The position numbers and the translations under genes were made by a program. Positions 32,754 to 40,918 of a stretch of 64,000 bases of DNA are shown here, piece after piece. The notes beneath the pieces were generated by a model. The model was not told the origin of the DNA and ran no database searches. It saw nothing but the letters and a program-made list of their open reading frames with translations. Source of the DNA: Streptomyces roseirectus (GTDB taxonomy: Bacteria > Actinomycetota > Actinomycetes > Streptomycetales > Streptomycetaceae); contig NZ_CP060828.1 of the NCBI RefSeq assembly GCF_014489635.1, forward strand, positions 1,116,001 through 1,180,000, written 5' to 3'. How positions within the stretch are numbered: position 1 is the first letter of the stretch; each line of letters starts with the position of its first letter.

Positions 32754-33598
32754 GGGGCGCGGGGGTGCGGTGAGGGGTGGGGGCAGCGCCGGCGTTTCGG
32801 GGCAGGGGTGGCGTGGTGGCGTCCCGCCGAGTGGTGTAGCCATGCCGGCCGTGTGGCTCCGCTCAGGGTCGAGACGGCGCCCGGTGCCGAGGCGAACGCG
32901 TCGGCCAATTGACCTGCGGAGTCAAGAGCCCTGCGCCGCCACACCACTCGGCGGGACACCAGCGTTGGCGCCGGGAAGCAGTGTCGGCGTCGGCGGCGGA
33001 GTCGACGCCGGGGGCGGTACCGGCGTCGGGAGTGTGCCCGTTCCGCCCGGCCGAGGGTGTCTTGTGGGCCGGGCCCGGTGGAGGTGTCGTCGCGGGCTGA
33101 AGCACTCGGTGCGGCCGGGCGTGCCGTGATCCGGCCGACCCCGGTCAGGACGCCCCTCCTCGGCCGGCTCCGCCTTCGCGGGCGGTGCGATCCGTTCGGC
33201 AGCGGGGCCGCGTCGCAGTTCGCGCGGCGGTCAACTCCCGTGCGGCGTAGGGCAGTCCGCGTGGTGGACCGGACGCGTGCCGAAATTCGCGGCCAAGTCC
33301 CGGTCATGATCCACCCGTTGGGGCGCGGGCGTATGGCGGTTTCGGCGCGCGTCGTGTCGGGTGCGGTCGCGAACACAGCCCGCGTATCCCGGGTTCCGGC
33401 CTGCGGCTCTGCCCGTCGCGCCGTCAGCCGGATTGCGAACGCGCCCTGCTCCGGCCCCAGTTGGGCCCCGCCGGCACCCATTGGCCAAAACCTTACGGTC
33501 GGTGGCGATGGGTGGGGGCAAGTGGCTTTCGGCCAAAGGGTGTTCGCCTAGGGTGGCGTTCTGATCAGCGTTGTTCACGATCCGCAGGAGGCTCCGCC
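32754..33598. other. 845-bp stretch with no convincing gene, holding a 17-bp inverted repeat
   Basis: No open frame here has homology or a good start; the longest (33057-33551, plus) reads as Arg/Val-rich noise. The stretch contains perfect inverted repeats GTCCCGCCGAGTGGTGT at 32821-32837 and 32941-32957 with an inner TTGAC/GTCAA pair, and two copies of GGCCAAA near 33485 and 33532. It lies where the ABC ATPase genes would be expected, so it may be a deletion scar. Confidence 0.6.
32821..32957. repeat. 17-bp inverted repeat pair
   Basis: GTCCCGCCGAGTGGTGT (32821-32837) and its exact reverse complement (32941-32957), 103 bp apart, with weaker matches on both sides. Could be MITE-like ends or a large cruciform. 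Confidence 0.6.
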
Positions 33599-34423
33599 GT
33601 GCCGGACACCCAGGACACCCAATCCCCCGCGAGCAAGGCCCAGGAAGCGCGCTCCCGGATCGACACGTCCACGCCCCACTCGGCGCGGTTCTGGAACTAC
33701 TTCGTCGGCGGCAAGGACAACTACGAGGTCGACCGGCAGATCGGGAACCAGATCAAGGAGATCTTCCCCGGCCTGGTGGACGTCGCGGTGACGAGCCGGC
33801 ACTTCCTGGGCCGCGCGGTCACCCACCTCGTCGCGGACGTCGGCGTCCGCCAGTTCCTCGACATCGGCACCGGCCTGCCCACCGCCGACAACACGCACGA
33901 GGTGGCGCAGCGCGTCGCCCCGGAGACGAAGATCGTGTACGTCGACAACGACCCGATCGTCCTGGCCCACGCCAACGCGCTGCTGACCAGCACGAAGGAA
34001 GGCAAAACCGCCTACCTCGACGCCGACATGTACGACCCGGCGGCGATCCTGGAGAAGGCGGCGGGCACGCTGGACCTCTCGCAGCCGGTCGCGCTGATGA
34101 TCCTCAACACCCTCGGCCACGTCGCCGAGTACGAGCAGGCGCGTGAGCTGGTCGGCAAGCTGATGGCCGGGCTGCCGTCCGGGAGCCACCTCGTCATCAG
34201 CGACTCGACGTCCACCAGCCCCGGCATGATCGCGGCGTCCGAGGCGTACAACAAGAGCGGCGCCGTGCCGTACTACGTGCGCACCGTCGAGGAGATCGGC
34301 GGCTTCTTCGACGGCCTCGACCTGCTGGAGCCCGGCGTCGTCCAGGTGACCGAGTGGCGGCCGACGGCGGACACGCACAAGGTGTACGTGGACGCGTACG
34401 GGGCGGTCGGCCGCAAGGCGTGA
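33599..34423 (+). CDS. SAM-dependent methyltransferase (DUF574 family)
   Basis: 274-aa putative methyltransferase of the actinobacterial DUF574 family. Motifs: SRIDTSTPHSARFWNYFVGG KDNY near the start, the SAM loop FLDIGTGLPTADNTHEVAQR, VYVDNDPIVLAHANALL (acidic ribose contact) and LMILNTLGHV. Streptomyces carries many paralogs, mostly of unknown substrate. The GTG at 33599-33601 follows CAGGAGG. A strong terminator follows. Confidence 0.92.
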   Translation: MPDTQDTQSPASKAQEARSRIDTSTPHSARFWNYFVGGKDNYEVDRQIGNQIKEIFPGLVDVAVTSRHFLGRAVTHLVADVGVRQFLDIGTGLPTADNTHEVAQRVAPETKIVYVDNDPIVLAHANALLTSTKEGKTAYLDADMYDPAAILEKAAGTLDLSQPVALMILNTLGHVAEYEQARELVGKLMAGLPSGSHLVISDSTSTSPGMIAASEAYNKSGAVPYYVRTVEEIGGFFDGLDLLEPGVVQVTEWRPTADTHKVYVDAYGAVGRKA

Positions 34424-34452
34424 ACCGCCGTACGGCGTAAGGGTTTCCGAGA

Positions 34453-34480
34453 GGCGGGACCGGTCCGGGCCGGTCCCGCC
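34453..34480 (+). terminator. Terminator after the methyltransferase gene
   Basis: Perfect 11-bp arms GGCGGGACCGG (34453-34463) and CCGGTCCCGCC (34470-34480) with a 6-nt loop, 29 bp past the stop. Confidence 0.8.
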
Positions 34481-34654
34481 TCCGCATGTCACGGTGGGGC
34501 ACGCCTCAGGGCGGGGTTCCACCCCAGGCTCTCCAGGTCCTGGTCAGCGACCTGCCGTCACCTGTGTCATCGTGTGCGCACGGAACCACGGACGCCCGTT
34601 CGACATCCAGACAGGTGAACGGGGTCGGCGTACGGAGCACGGGAGAGCAGCACG

Positions 34655-35497
34655 ATGCGTGGGCGGATCAAGGGAGCGGCGGCGGTGTGCGCTCTGCTCG
34701 TCGCGGGCCTGGCGACGGGATGCACGACGGAGTCCTCGGCGGTGTCCCGGCCGGCGGCGTCCGCGTCCGGCTCCGCGTCGAGCGCGGCGCCCTCCGTGGA
34801 TCCCCGGGCCGCCGTCGAGGCCGCGTACCGCAAGTGGGGGCTGAAGCCGCTGGCGCAGCCACCCGCGCCGCCCGCGAAGAAGCCGGTCCGGCTGGGGGCG
34901 GGCGGGCGGATACCCGTCATCAGCGAGATACCGACCAAGGACAAGGTCGTCTTCCTCACCTACGACGACGGGACCGAGCAGGACCCCCAATTCATCACGA
35001 TGATGCGGGAGTTGAAGATACCGATCACGATGTTCCTCACGGACGCCGCGATCAGGTCGGACTACGGCTACTTCACGAAGCTCCAGGCCCTCGGCAACCC
35101 CGTCGAGAACCACACCCTGACCCACCCCAACCTGCCCACGCTCGGCGCGGACGCGCAGAAGCGGGAGATCTGCGGCCAGCAGACCAAGCTGACCGAGCAC
35201 TACGGCACCGCGCCGCGCCTGTTCCGCCCGCCCTACGGCAACTGGAACGAGGCGACCCGCGCCGCCGCCGCGTCCTGCGGGCTCCAGGCCATCGTCCTGT
35301 GGCGCGAGTCCATGCAGATCAAGAACATGCAGTACCAGCTCCCCGGCAAGAAGCTGCGGCCCGGCGACATCATCCTCGCCCACTTCCGGGGGCCGTCCGA
35401 GCTGAAGGGGCGGACGATCACGCAGATGACCGTGAACATGCTCCGGCACATCGAGGAACAGGGCTTCACGGTCGCGCGGCTTGAGGACTATCTGTAG
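34655..35497 (+). CDS. Polysaccharide deacetylase lipoprotein (NodB domain, CE4)
   Basis: 280-aa surface protein with signal peptide and lipobox LATGC, a Ser/Ala-rich linker to about residue 85, then a NodB domain (about 88-280). Motif 1 is VFLTYDDGTEQ (Tyr instead of the usual Phe), motif 2 is ENHTLTHP with two metal His, and motif 3 is RLFRPPYGNW. It probably deacetylates peptidoglycan or a related amino-sugar polymer outside the cell. No neighbour appears cotranscribed. Confidence 0.9.
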   Translation: MRGRIKGAAAVCALLVAGLATGCTTESSAVSRPAASASGSASSAAPSVDPRAAVEAAYRKWGLKPLAQPPAPPAKKPVRLGAGGRIPVISEIPTKDKVVFLTYDDGTEQDPQFITMMRELKIPITMFLTDAAIRSDYGYFTKLQALGNPVENHTLTHPNLPTLGADAQKREICGQQTKLTEHYGTAPRLFRPPYGNWNEATRAAAASCGLQAIVLWRESMQIKNMQYQLPGKKLRPGDIILAHFRGPSELKGRTITQMTVNMLRHIEEQGFTVARLEDYL

Positions 35498-35587
35498 GAC
35501 GGCCCGCGAACTTGTCCCCGGACACTCCCGCACGGCCCCGTGGACGGCCACGCTGAAGGGGGCACGACGGCGGCATCGGGGGACACC

Positions 35588-36200
35588 ATGCGGGAGAGCT
35601 CTTCGGCTGCGGAGCGGATGCGGGACGTGCGGCTCGACGTCACGCCCGATCCCGAACTCGAACCGGAGGCCGCCGAGCGGCTGTTGCGCCGGCTGCCGGC
35701 CGGACTACGACAACCCGATCCGCCTGTGGAACACCACCACGGGCAAGCTCGTCACGACCCTCACCGGGTTCGACAACGGCGTCCAGACCATGGTGTTCAC
35801 CCCGGACGGCACCACGCTCGCGGCGGGCGCGGCGGGCGGCCCCGGCGCGGTCGGACTCTGGAACGTGACGACCGCGAAGCGCACGGCGACCCTCCCCACC
35901 GGGTACGTGCTGGCCCTCAGCCCGGACGGCCGGACCCTCGCCACGAGCGGCGAGTTCACCGCCGGCCACAAGGCGAGCCTCTGGAGCGTCCCCACCGCGA
36001 AGCACCTCGCCGCCCTCGCCGCCGGCCGCCCCCTGGGCTTCAGCGGCGACGGTAGACTCCTGGCCCTCATCAGCCGCCCTCCCCCCCCCCTGAGCGGACC
36101 CCCCCCCCAGAAGATCCGCACGGTCAGCTTCAGCGCGGACGGCGCCGCGCTCGCCACGGCGGCCGAGAACGGAACCGTCCGCATCTGGATCCTCACCTGA
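35588..36200 (+). pseudogene. Chimeric remnant: unrelated N-terminal piece joined to a WD40 propeller tail
   Basis: An ATG at 35588 opens MRESSSAAERMRDVRLDVTP and continues about 38 codons in a style seen in small actinobacterial effector-associated proteins (tentative). At about 35695-35705 the coding frame changes and a WD40 tail begins: DNPIRLWNTTTGKLV, FTPDGTTLAAG, LALSPDGRTLATSG, VSFSADGAALATAA, ENGTVRIWILT, ending at 36200. About four half-degraded repeats remain of a propeller that normally needs seven. Two C10 tracts (36081-36090, 36099-36108) lie inside. It is most likely a deletion product of a larger WD40 protein. Confidence 0.65.
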
Positions 36201-36218
36201 TAGAGCGTCAACTGCCTC

Positions 36219-36250
36219 TTGCGACAGGAACTTTAGAGTTCTAGTGTCGC
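36219..36250 (+). promoter_or_regulatory. Promoter with nested palindrome upstream of the GH85/GH84 genes
   Basis: TTGCGA (36219-36224) and TAGTGT (36242-36247) are 17 bp apart. The space between is palindromic: outer GCGACA/TGTCGC (36221-36250) and inner GAACT-TTAG-AGTTC (36228-36241). A repressor bound here would block both promoter boxes. Confidence 0.65.
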
Positions 36251-36278
36251 TCTCGCCGCACCGAGGAGAGGGGATCCC

Positions 36279-38399
36279 TTGCCCGTCGACGCGTCAGGCC
36301 CGTTATCCAGACCCCTGCGGCGCCGCGGCTTTCTGCAGGCCGCGGGTGCCGGACTGCTGGCCACCGCCCTCCCCGCGACAGCCGTCCACGCGCAGTCCCT
36401 CGCGGCGGCGGGCTTCGGCCCCGAACCTCCTCTGATGCACGGCTATTCGGGGCCGCAGATCAAGGCGTGGCGCCCGGAGACCGACCGGCACGCCCGCTAT
36501 CTGCGCTCCCGTGTCCCACTGGCCGCCCGGATCGCCCCCTTCGAGCCGACCCAGGCGCGCCGCGGCCTCGACCCGCGCCCCAGACTCGCCGTCCTCGCCA
36601 ACGACTACGTGCAGCCGGCCTGGGAGACCGAGGGCTATCCGTACGGCCCGGTCGCCGAGGCGTACGCGCTGCGGTTCTGGCAGTACCCCGACGTCTACGC
36701 GTCCTGGCACGGGCTGCCGCTGGACGGCCGTCACACCGAACCCGTCCCACCCTACGGCCTGTTGAACCTCCCCAACCCCGGCTACACGGACGCCGCACAC
36801 CGCAACGGCGTGCTGAGCCTGGGCTGTTGGTTCTGGCCGCGCCCGGAGAACTTCGCGGACATCGTCGAACGGACCCCGCAGGGCACTTTCCCGCTCGCGG
36901 ACCAACTCATCGCGATGGCACAGCACTTCGGGTTCGACGGCTATTTCGTCAACCAGGAGGCCACCATCACGGCCGCCCAGGCGCGCCTGCTGTTGGAGAT
37001 GCTGGGCTACCTCGCCCGCACGGCGCCGCCCGGCTTCCATCTCCAGTGGTACGACTCGCTCACGGTCGACGGCCGGATCTCCTACCAGAACGAGTTCAAC
37101 CAGGTGAACTCCCCCTGGATCGTCAACGGCGGACAGCGCGTGAACAGCAGCGTGTTCCTCAACTACTGGTGGAACTCGGCCAAGATCCAGGCGTCCGCCA
37201 CGCACGCCCGCTCGCTCGGCCTCGACCCGTTCGAGGTGGTGTACGCGGGCAGCGAGATCGGCATGTACCGCTTCGCGCAGCCCTACGATCCGCGCGCGAT
37301 CTTCCCCGACGGCGGTGCCCCGCGCACGAGTTGGGCGTTCCTCGGCTCCGAGATGGTCTGGTACACGGTCGACGGCGACAAGAGCACCCTGGCGCGGCAG
37401 GCCCCGGCGTACGCGCGTGAGCGCCAGCTCTGGTCGGGTCCCGCCGAGGACCCCTCGCGCACCGGCCGCACCCGTCAGCCGGACAGCGGCCGCCCGCTGG
37501 ACCCGGCGGGCTGGGACGGCACCGCCCACCACATCGTCGAGAAGTCCGCGATCGGCCGACTCCCGTTCGTCACCCGGTTCTGCACCGGCACGGGCGAGCG
37601 GTTCTTCGTCGACGGCGTCCAGGCCGGCGACCGTCCCTGGTTCGACATCGGCGTCCAGGACCTCCTGCCGACCTGGCAGTGGTGGATCCGCGACGGAGCG
37701 GGCGCACCGAGTACCGCGATCCGCGCGGACTACGACCACACGGTCGCGTACGACGGCGGCAACTCCCTGCGGCTCAGCGGCGCGTTGGGCCCGTCCGCGT
37801 CGGCGGTCGTGCGCCTCTTCAAGACGCGGCTGCCGCTGACGGCGTCGTCGACCGCCTCACTGGTGCACCGGGGTTCGACCGGTTCGGCGGTGCTGCGGCT
37901 CGGGTTGGTCTTCGAGGACGCGCCCGCCGACACGGTCTGGCTGAACTCGGGTGCGGTGGGGGCGGGTTGGTCGCGGTGGACCGGCGATCTCGGGGCGTGG
38001 GCGGGGCGCACCGTCGCGGCCGTGCACGTGTCGTTGCTGGCCGGGGGTAGCGGGGCCCCGGGGATCGCCCTGCACCTCGGTGAGCTGCGGATCGCGGACG
38101 CCGGCCCGGATCCGGCGCCGGGGTGTCCGACCGGGTTCGCCGTCGAGCGGGCGGTGCGGGCGGGGGATGCCGCGAGTGTCTATCTGACCTGGGACTTCGT
38201 GCCGGATCAGGTGGCCCGCTACGACCTGTTCCGGCGGACTTCCGGCGGACGGCGGTGGCTGGGGCGGACGTACGACGGGGCGTACTGCGTGTCGCCGCTG
38301 GACCGCGCCGGGGACGGGGCGACGACCGTCCTCGAACTGGAGGCGGTGTCCGTGACAGGGCGCCGCAGTTGCTCCGCCACGACCGAACTCACCTGGTAG
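36279..38399 (+). CDS. Secreted endo-beta-N-acetylglucosaminidase, GH85
   Basis: 706-aa enzyme that cleaves the chitobiose core of N-glycans. The TTG start (36279) follows GAGGAGAGG. A twin-arginine signal RRRGFLQAAGAGLLATALPA begins near residue 14. The GH85 barrel (about 45-370) has N225 and E227 in GYFVNQEATI, the substrate-assisted catalytic pair of this family, and WYDSLTVDGRISYQNEFN. Beta-sandwich modules follow (about 430-610) and an Fn3-like end (about 615-706). It sits 9 bp ahead of a GH84 gene, giving stepwise removal of glycan and core GlcNAc. Confidence 0.92.
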   Translation: MPVDASGPLSRPLRRRGFLQAAGAGLLATALPATAVHAQSLAAAGFGPEPPLMHGYSGPQIKAWRPETDRHARYLRSRVPLAARIAPFEPTQARRGLDPRPRLAVLANDYVQPAWETEGYPYGPVAEAYALRFWQYPDVYASWHGLPLDGRHTEPVPPYGLLNLPNPGYTDAAHRNGVLSLGCWFWPRPENFADIVERTPQGTFPLADQLIAMAQHFGFDGYFVNQEATITAAQARLLLEMLGYLARTAPPGFHLQWYDSLTVDGRISYQNEFNQVNSPWIVNGGQRVNSSVFLNYWWNSAKIQASATHARSLGLDPFEVVYAGSEIGMYRFAQPYDPRAIFPDGGAPRTSWAFLGSEMVWYTVDGDKSTLARQAPAYARERQLWSGPAEDPSRTGRTRQPDSGRPLDPAGWDGTAHHIVEKSAIGRLPFVTRFCTGTGERFFVDGVQAGDRPWFDIGVQDLLPTWQWWIRDGAGAPSTAIRADYDHTVAYDGGNSLRLSGALGPSASAVVRLFKTRLPLTASSTASLVHRGSTGSAVLRLGLVFEDAPADTVWLNSGAVGAGWSRWTGDLGAWAGRTVAAVHVSLLAGGSGAPGIALHLGELRIADAGPDPAPGCPTGFAVERAVRAGDAASVYLTWDFVPDQVARYDLFRRTSGGRRWLGRTYDGAYCVSPLDRAGDGATTVLELEAVSVTGRRSCSATTELTW

Positions 38400-38408
38400 G
38401 GGGCCGAC

Positions 38409-40343
38409 ATGGGGCTGAGGCTGACCGTCGCCGCGCTCGTCCTGTCCTGCCTGTTCACCGCCGCACCACCGGCCGCCGCGAGCCCGGACGCCGCCGCGCT
38501 GCCCGAAGTGACGCCCAGGCCGCAGCAGTTGACGGCCAACGGCGGTCCGCTGACCGTACCGTCGCGGGTGCGTGTCCTCACCGCCGGGCAGCCGGACCGG
38601 CCCACCCGCGACCTCGTCGTCTCCGTGCTGCGTGCGGCGGGGGCGACGTCCGTCGAGGAATCCCCCTTGCCCGCCACGGGAGTTGAGGCGGACGGGCTGA
38701 CCGTCGTCGTCGGGGTGATCGGGGACGTCCGGGTCGCGGACGCGTTGCGGGCGGCGGGCGGGCAGGTGCCGGCGTCCCTGCCCGCCGAGGGGTACGCGCT
38801 CGCGTCCCGTGCCGCGCCGGGCGGCGGCACGGTGGTCCTCGCGGGTGCCGACGCGAGCGGCACGTACTACGCCGCCCAGACGCTGCGTCAACTCACCGTC
38901 GGGACAACGGTGTTCGGCGTGTCCGTCGTCGACCACCCGCTGATGCCGCTGCGCGGTGCGATCGAGGGGTTCTACGGGAGTCCGTGGACCCACGCGGAGC
39001 GTCTGGACCAACTCGCCTTCTACGGCGCGCTGAAGATGAACACCTACCTGTACGCGCCGAAGGACGACCCCTACCACCGCGAGCGCTGGCGCGAGCCGTA
39101 CCCGACGCAACTCCTCGCCCAGCTCGGCGAGTTGATCCGCCAGGCCGCCGACCACCACGTCCGCTTCACCTTCGCGCTCTCCCCCGGCGTCTCCATCTGC
39201 TACAGCTCCGCCGCCGACCGCGCCGCCCTGGAGGCCAAGCTCCAGGCCGTGTACGACCTCGGGGTGCGCAGTTTCTCCATCCCGCTGGACGACATCAGCT
39301 ACACGCGCTGGAACTGCGCCGGCGACCGCACCGCCTACGGGGCACCCTCCCAGCAGTCGGCGGCACGGGCCCAGGTGGATCTGCTCAACCGCCTCCAACG
39401 CGGGTTCCTGGCAACGCGCCCGGGGACCCAGCCGCTCCAGATGGTCCCGACGGAATACGGCGACGTCACCGAGACCCCCTACAAGAAGACGATCCGCGAA
39501 CAACTCGACCCCCGCGTCGAGGTGATGTGGACCGGCACCGACACCGTCCCGCCCCGCATCACCGTCCAGGACGCCTCCCGCGCGGCCTCCGTCTGGGGCC
39601 GCAAGGTCTTCCTCTGGGACAACTACCCCGTCAACGACTACGGCCAGGCCGAGGGCCGCCTCCTCCTCGCCCCCTACGCCGCCCGCGAACCCGGCCTCCA
39701 CACCCAGCTCTCCGGCCTCGTCCTCAACCCCATGAACCAGGCCGCCGCCAGCAAGGTCGCTCTCTTCGGCGGCGCCGACTTCGCCTGGAACGACACCGGT
39801 TACGACCCGCAGCGGGCCTGGCGCGCGGCGGCCGCCCACCTGGCGGACGGCGACCCGTCCACCGTCGAGGCACTGCTGGCCTTCTTCGACGTCGAACACC
39901 TCGCCCCCACGTTCGGCTCGACACCGTGGCAGCCCCAGGCCCCACAACTCGCCGCGCGCCTGGGCGAGTTCCGCTCGACATGGGCCACCGGCGCCAAGGA
40001 CTCCGCGCTCCGCGCCCTGCGCCCCCACGCCCAACTCCTCACCTCAGCCCCGGCCCGCATCCGAACCGGCGTGACAGACAAGGGATTTGTCGCCGACTGC
40101 GCCCCCTGGCTGGACGCGCTCCACCTCTGGGGAACGGCCTTCGAACGCACCCTGGACGCCCTCGCCGCCCGCATCACCGGCGACGAGACCAGCGCCCAAC
40201 GGCTGTTCACGGAGGCATCCACTCTCACCTCACGCGCCGGCGCCATCCAGACGATCCCCGGGGAGACCCGTCCGCAGGGGCCGGTGCGGGTGGCGGACGG
40301 CGTCCTCGACGTGTTCCTGACGGAGGCCCGCACACTACGGTGA
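38409..40343 (+). CDS. Secreted beta-N-acetylglucosaminidase, GH84
   Basis: 644-aa exo-hexosaminidase/O-GlcNAcase-like enzyme. Signal peptide to about residue 25 (VAALVLSCLFTAAPPAAAS). The N-terminal GH20b-like domain has LPEVTPRPQQL. The GH84 barrel starts RGAIEGFYGSPWTHAERLD, with the catalytic aspartate pair D294-D295 in IPLDDISYTRW. A helical C-terminal region follows. Same operon as the GH85 gene. Together they would free N-glycans and the remaining GlcNAc from glycoproteins. Confidence 0.93.
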   Translation: MGLRLTVAALVLSCLFTAAPPAAASPDAAALPEVTPRPQQLTANGGPLTVPSRVRVLTAGQPDRPTRDLVVSVLRAAGATSVEESPLPATGVEADGLTVVVGVIGDVRVADALRAAGGQVPASLPAEGYALASRAAPGGGTVVLAGADASGTYYAAQTLRQLTVGTTVFGVSVVDHPLMPLRGAIEGFYGSPWTHAERLDQLAFYGALKMNTYLYAPKDDPYHRERWREPYPTQLLAQLGELIRQAADHHVRFTFALSPGVSICYSSAADRAALEAKLQAVYDLGVRSFSIPLDDISYTRWNCAGDRTAYGAPSQQSAARAQVDLLNRLQRGFLATRPGTQPLQMVPTEYGDVTETPYKKTIREQLDPRVEVMWTGTDTVPPRITVQDASRAASVWGRKVFLWDNYPVNDYGQAEGRLLLAPYAAREPGLHTQLSGLVLNPMNQAAASKVALFGGADFAWNDTGYDPQRAWRAAAAHLADGDPSTVEALLAFFDVEHLAPTFGSTPWQPQAPQLAARLGEFRSTWATGAKDSALRALRPHAQLLTSAPARIRTGVTDKGFVADCAPWLDALHLWGTAFERTLDALAARITGDETSAQRLFTEASTLTSRAGAIQTIPGETRPQGPVRVADGVLDVFLTEARTLR

Positions 40344-40347
40344 CGGT

Positions 40348-40884
40348 ATGGATCACACGGAGGTGCTGCTCATCGGCGGCCGCGCGGGCGTGGGCAAGAC
40401 GACCGTCTCCTGGGAGGTGTCCGCGCTGCTGCGGGCCACCGAGATCCCGCACGCCCTCATCGACGGCGACTTCATGGGCCAGGTCCACCCCGCACCGCCC
40501 TCCGACCCGCACCGCGCGGCCATCACGACCGCCAACCTCAAGGCGGTCTGGGCGAATTACGCCGGCCTCGGCCACCGTCGCCTCGTCTACGTCAACACGG
40601 CGAGCGTGCTGCCCGACAGCACCGGCATCTTCGAGCGGGCGCTCGGGGACGACGTCCGGCTCGTGCGGGTTCTTCTCACCGCCACCGACGCCACCACGCG
40701 CGGCCGGCTCGAACGCCGGGAACTCGGCTCCGAGTTGGAGCAGGAGTGGGGGAACAGCGTCCGCAAGGCGCGGCTTCTGGAGGCGGGGGCGTCGGAGGGT
40801 ACGGTGCGGGTGGTGACGGACGGGCGGACGGTCGTCGACATCGCGCGGGAGGTGGTGGGGGTGACGGGCTGGGTGGGGTGCTGA
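40348..40884 (+). CDS. P-loop ATP-binding protein, kinase-like
   Basis: 178-aa protein with a clear Walker A (LLIGGRAGVGKTTVSWEV) and LIDGDFMGQVHP, resembling small AAA/adenylylsulfate-kinase-like proteins of actinobacteria. A C-terminal part has LTATDATTRGRLERRELG. It may phosphorylate a small molecule; no substrate is evident. ATG at 40348, 4 bp after the GH84 stop, so it is probably cotranscribed with it. Confidence 0.8.
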   Translation: MDHTEVLLIGGRAGVGKTTVSWEVSALLRATEIPHALIDGDFMGQVHPAPPSDPHRAAITTANLKAVWANYAGLGHRRLVYVNTASVLPDSTGIFERALGDDVRLVRVLLTATDATTRGRLERRELGSELEQEWGNSVRKARLLEAGASEGTVRVVTDGRTVVDIAREVVGVTGWVGC

Positions 40885-40918
40885 CTGTCCGTCAGGTCCG
40901 GTGCGGGTTGGGGTTCCG

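Noticed and set aside
33057..33551. 164-codon plus-strand frame
   Set aside because: No homology, no ribosome-binding site, Arg/Val-rich; treated as noncoding.
36219..36250. DasR-type operator ahead of the GH85 gene
   Set aside because: The palindrome GAACT-TTAG-AGTTC does not match the ACTGGTCTAGACC-type consensus.
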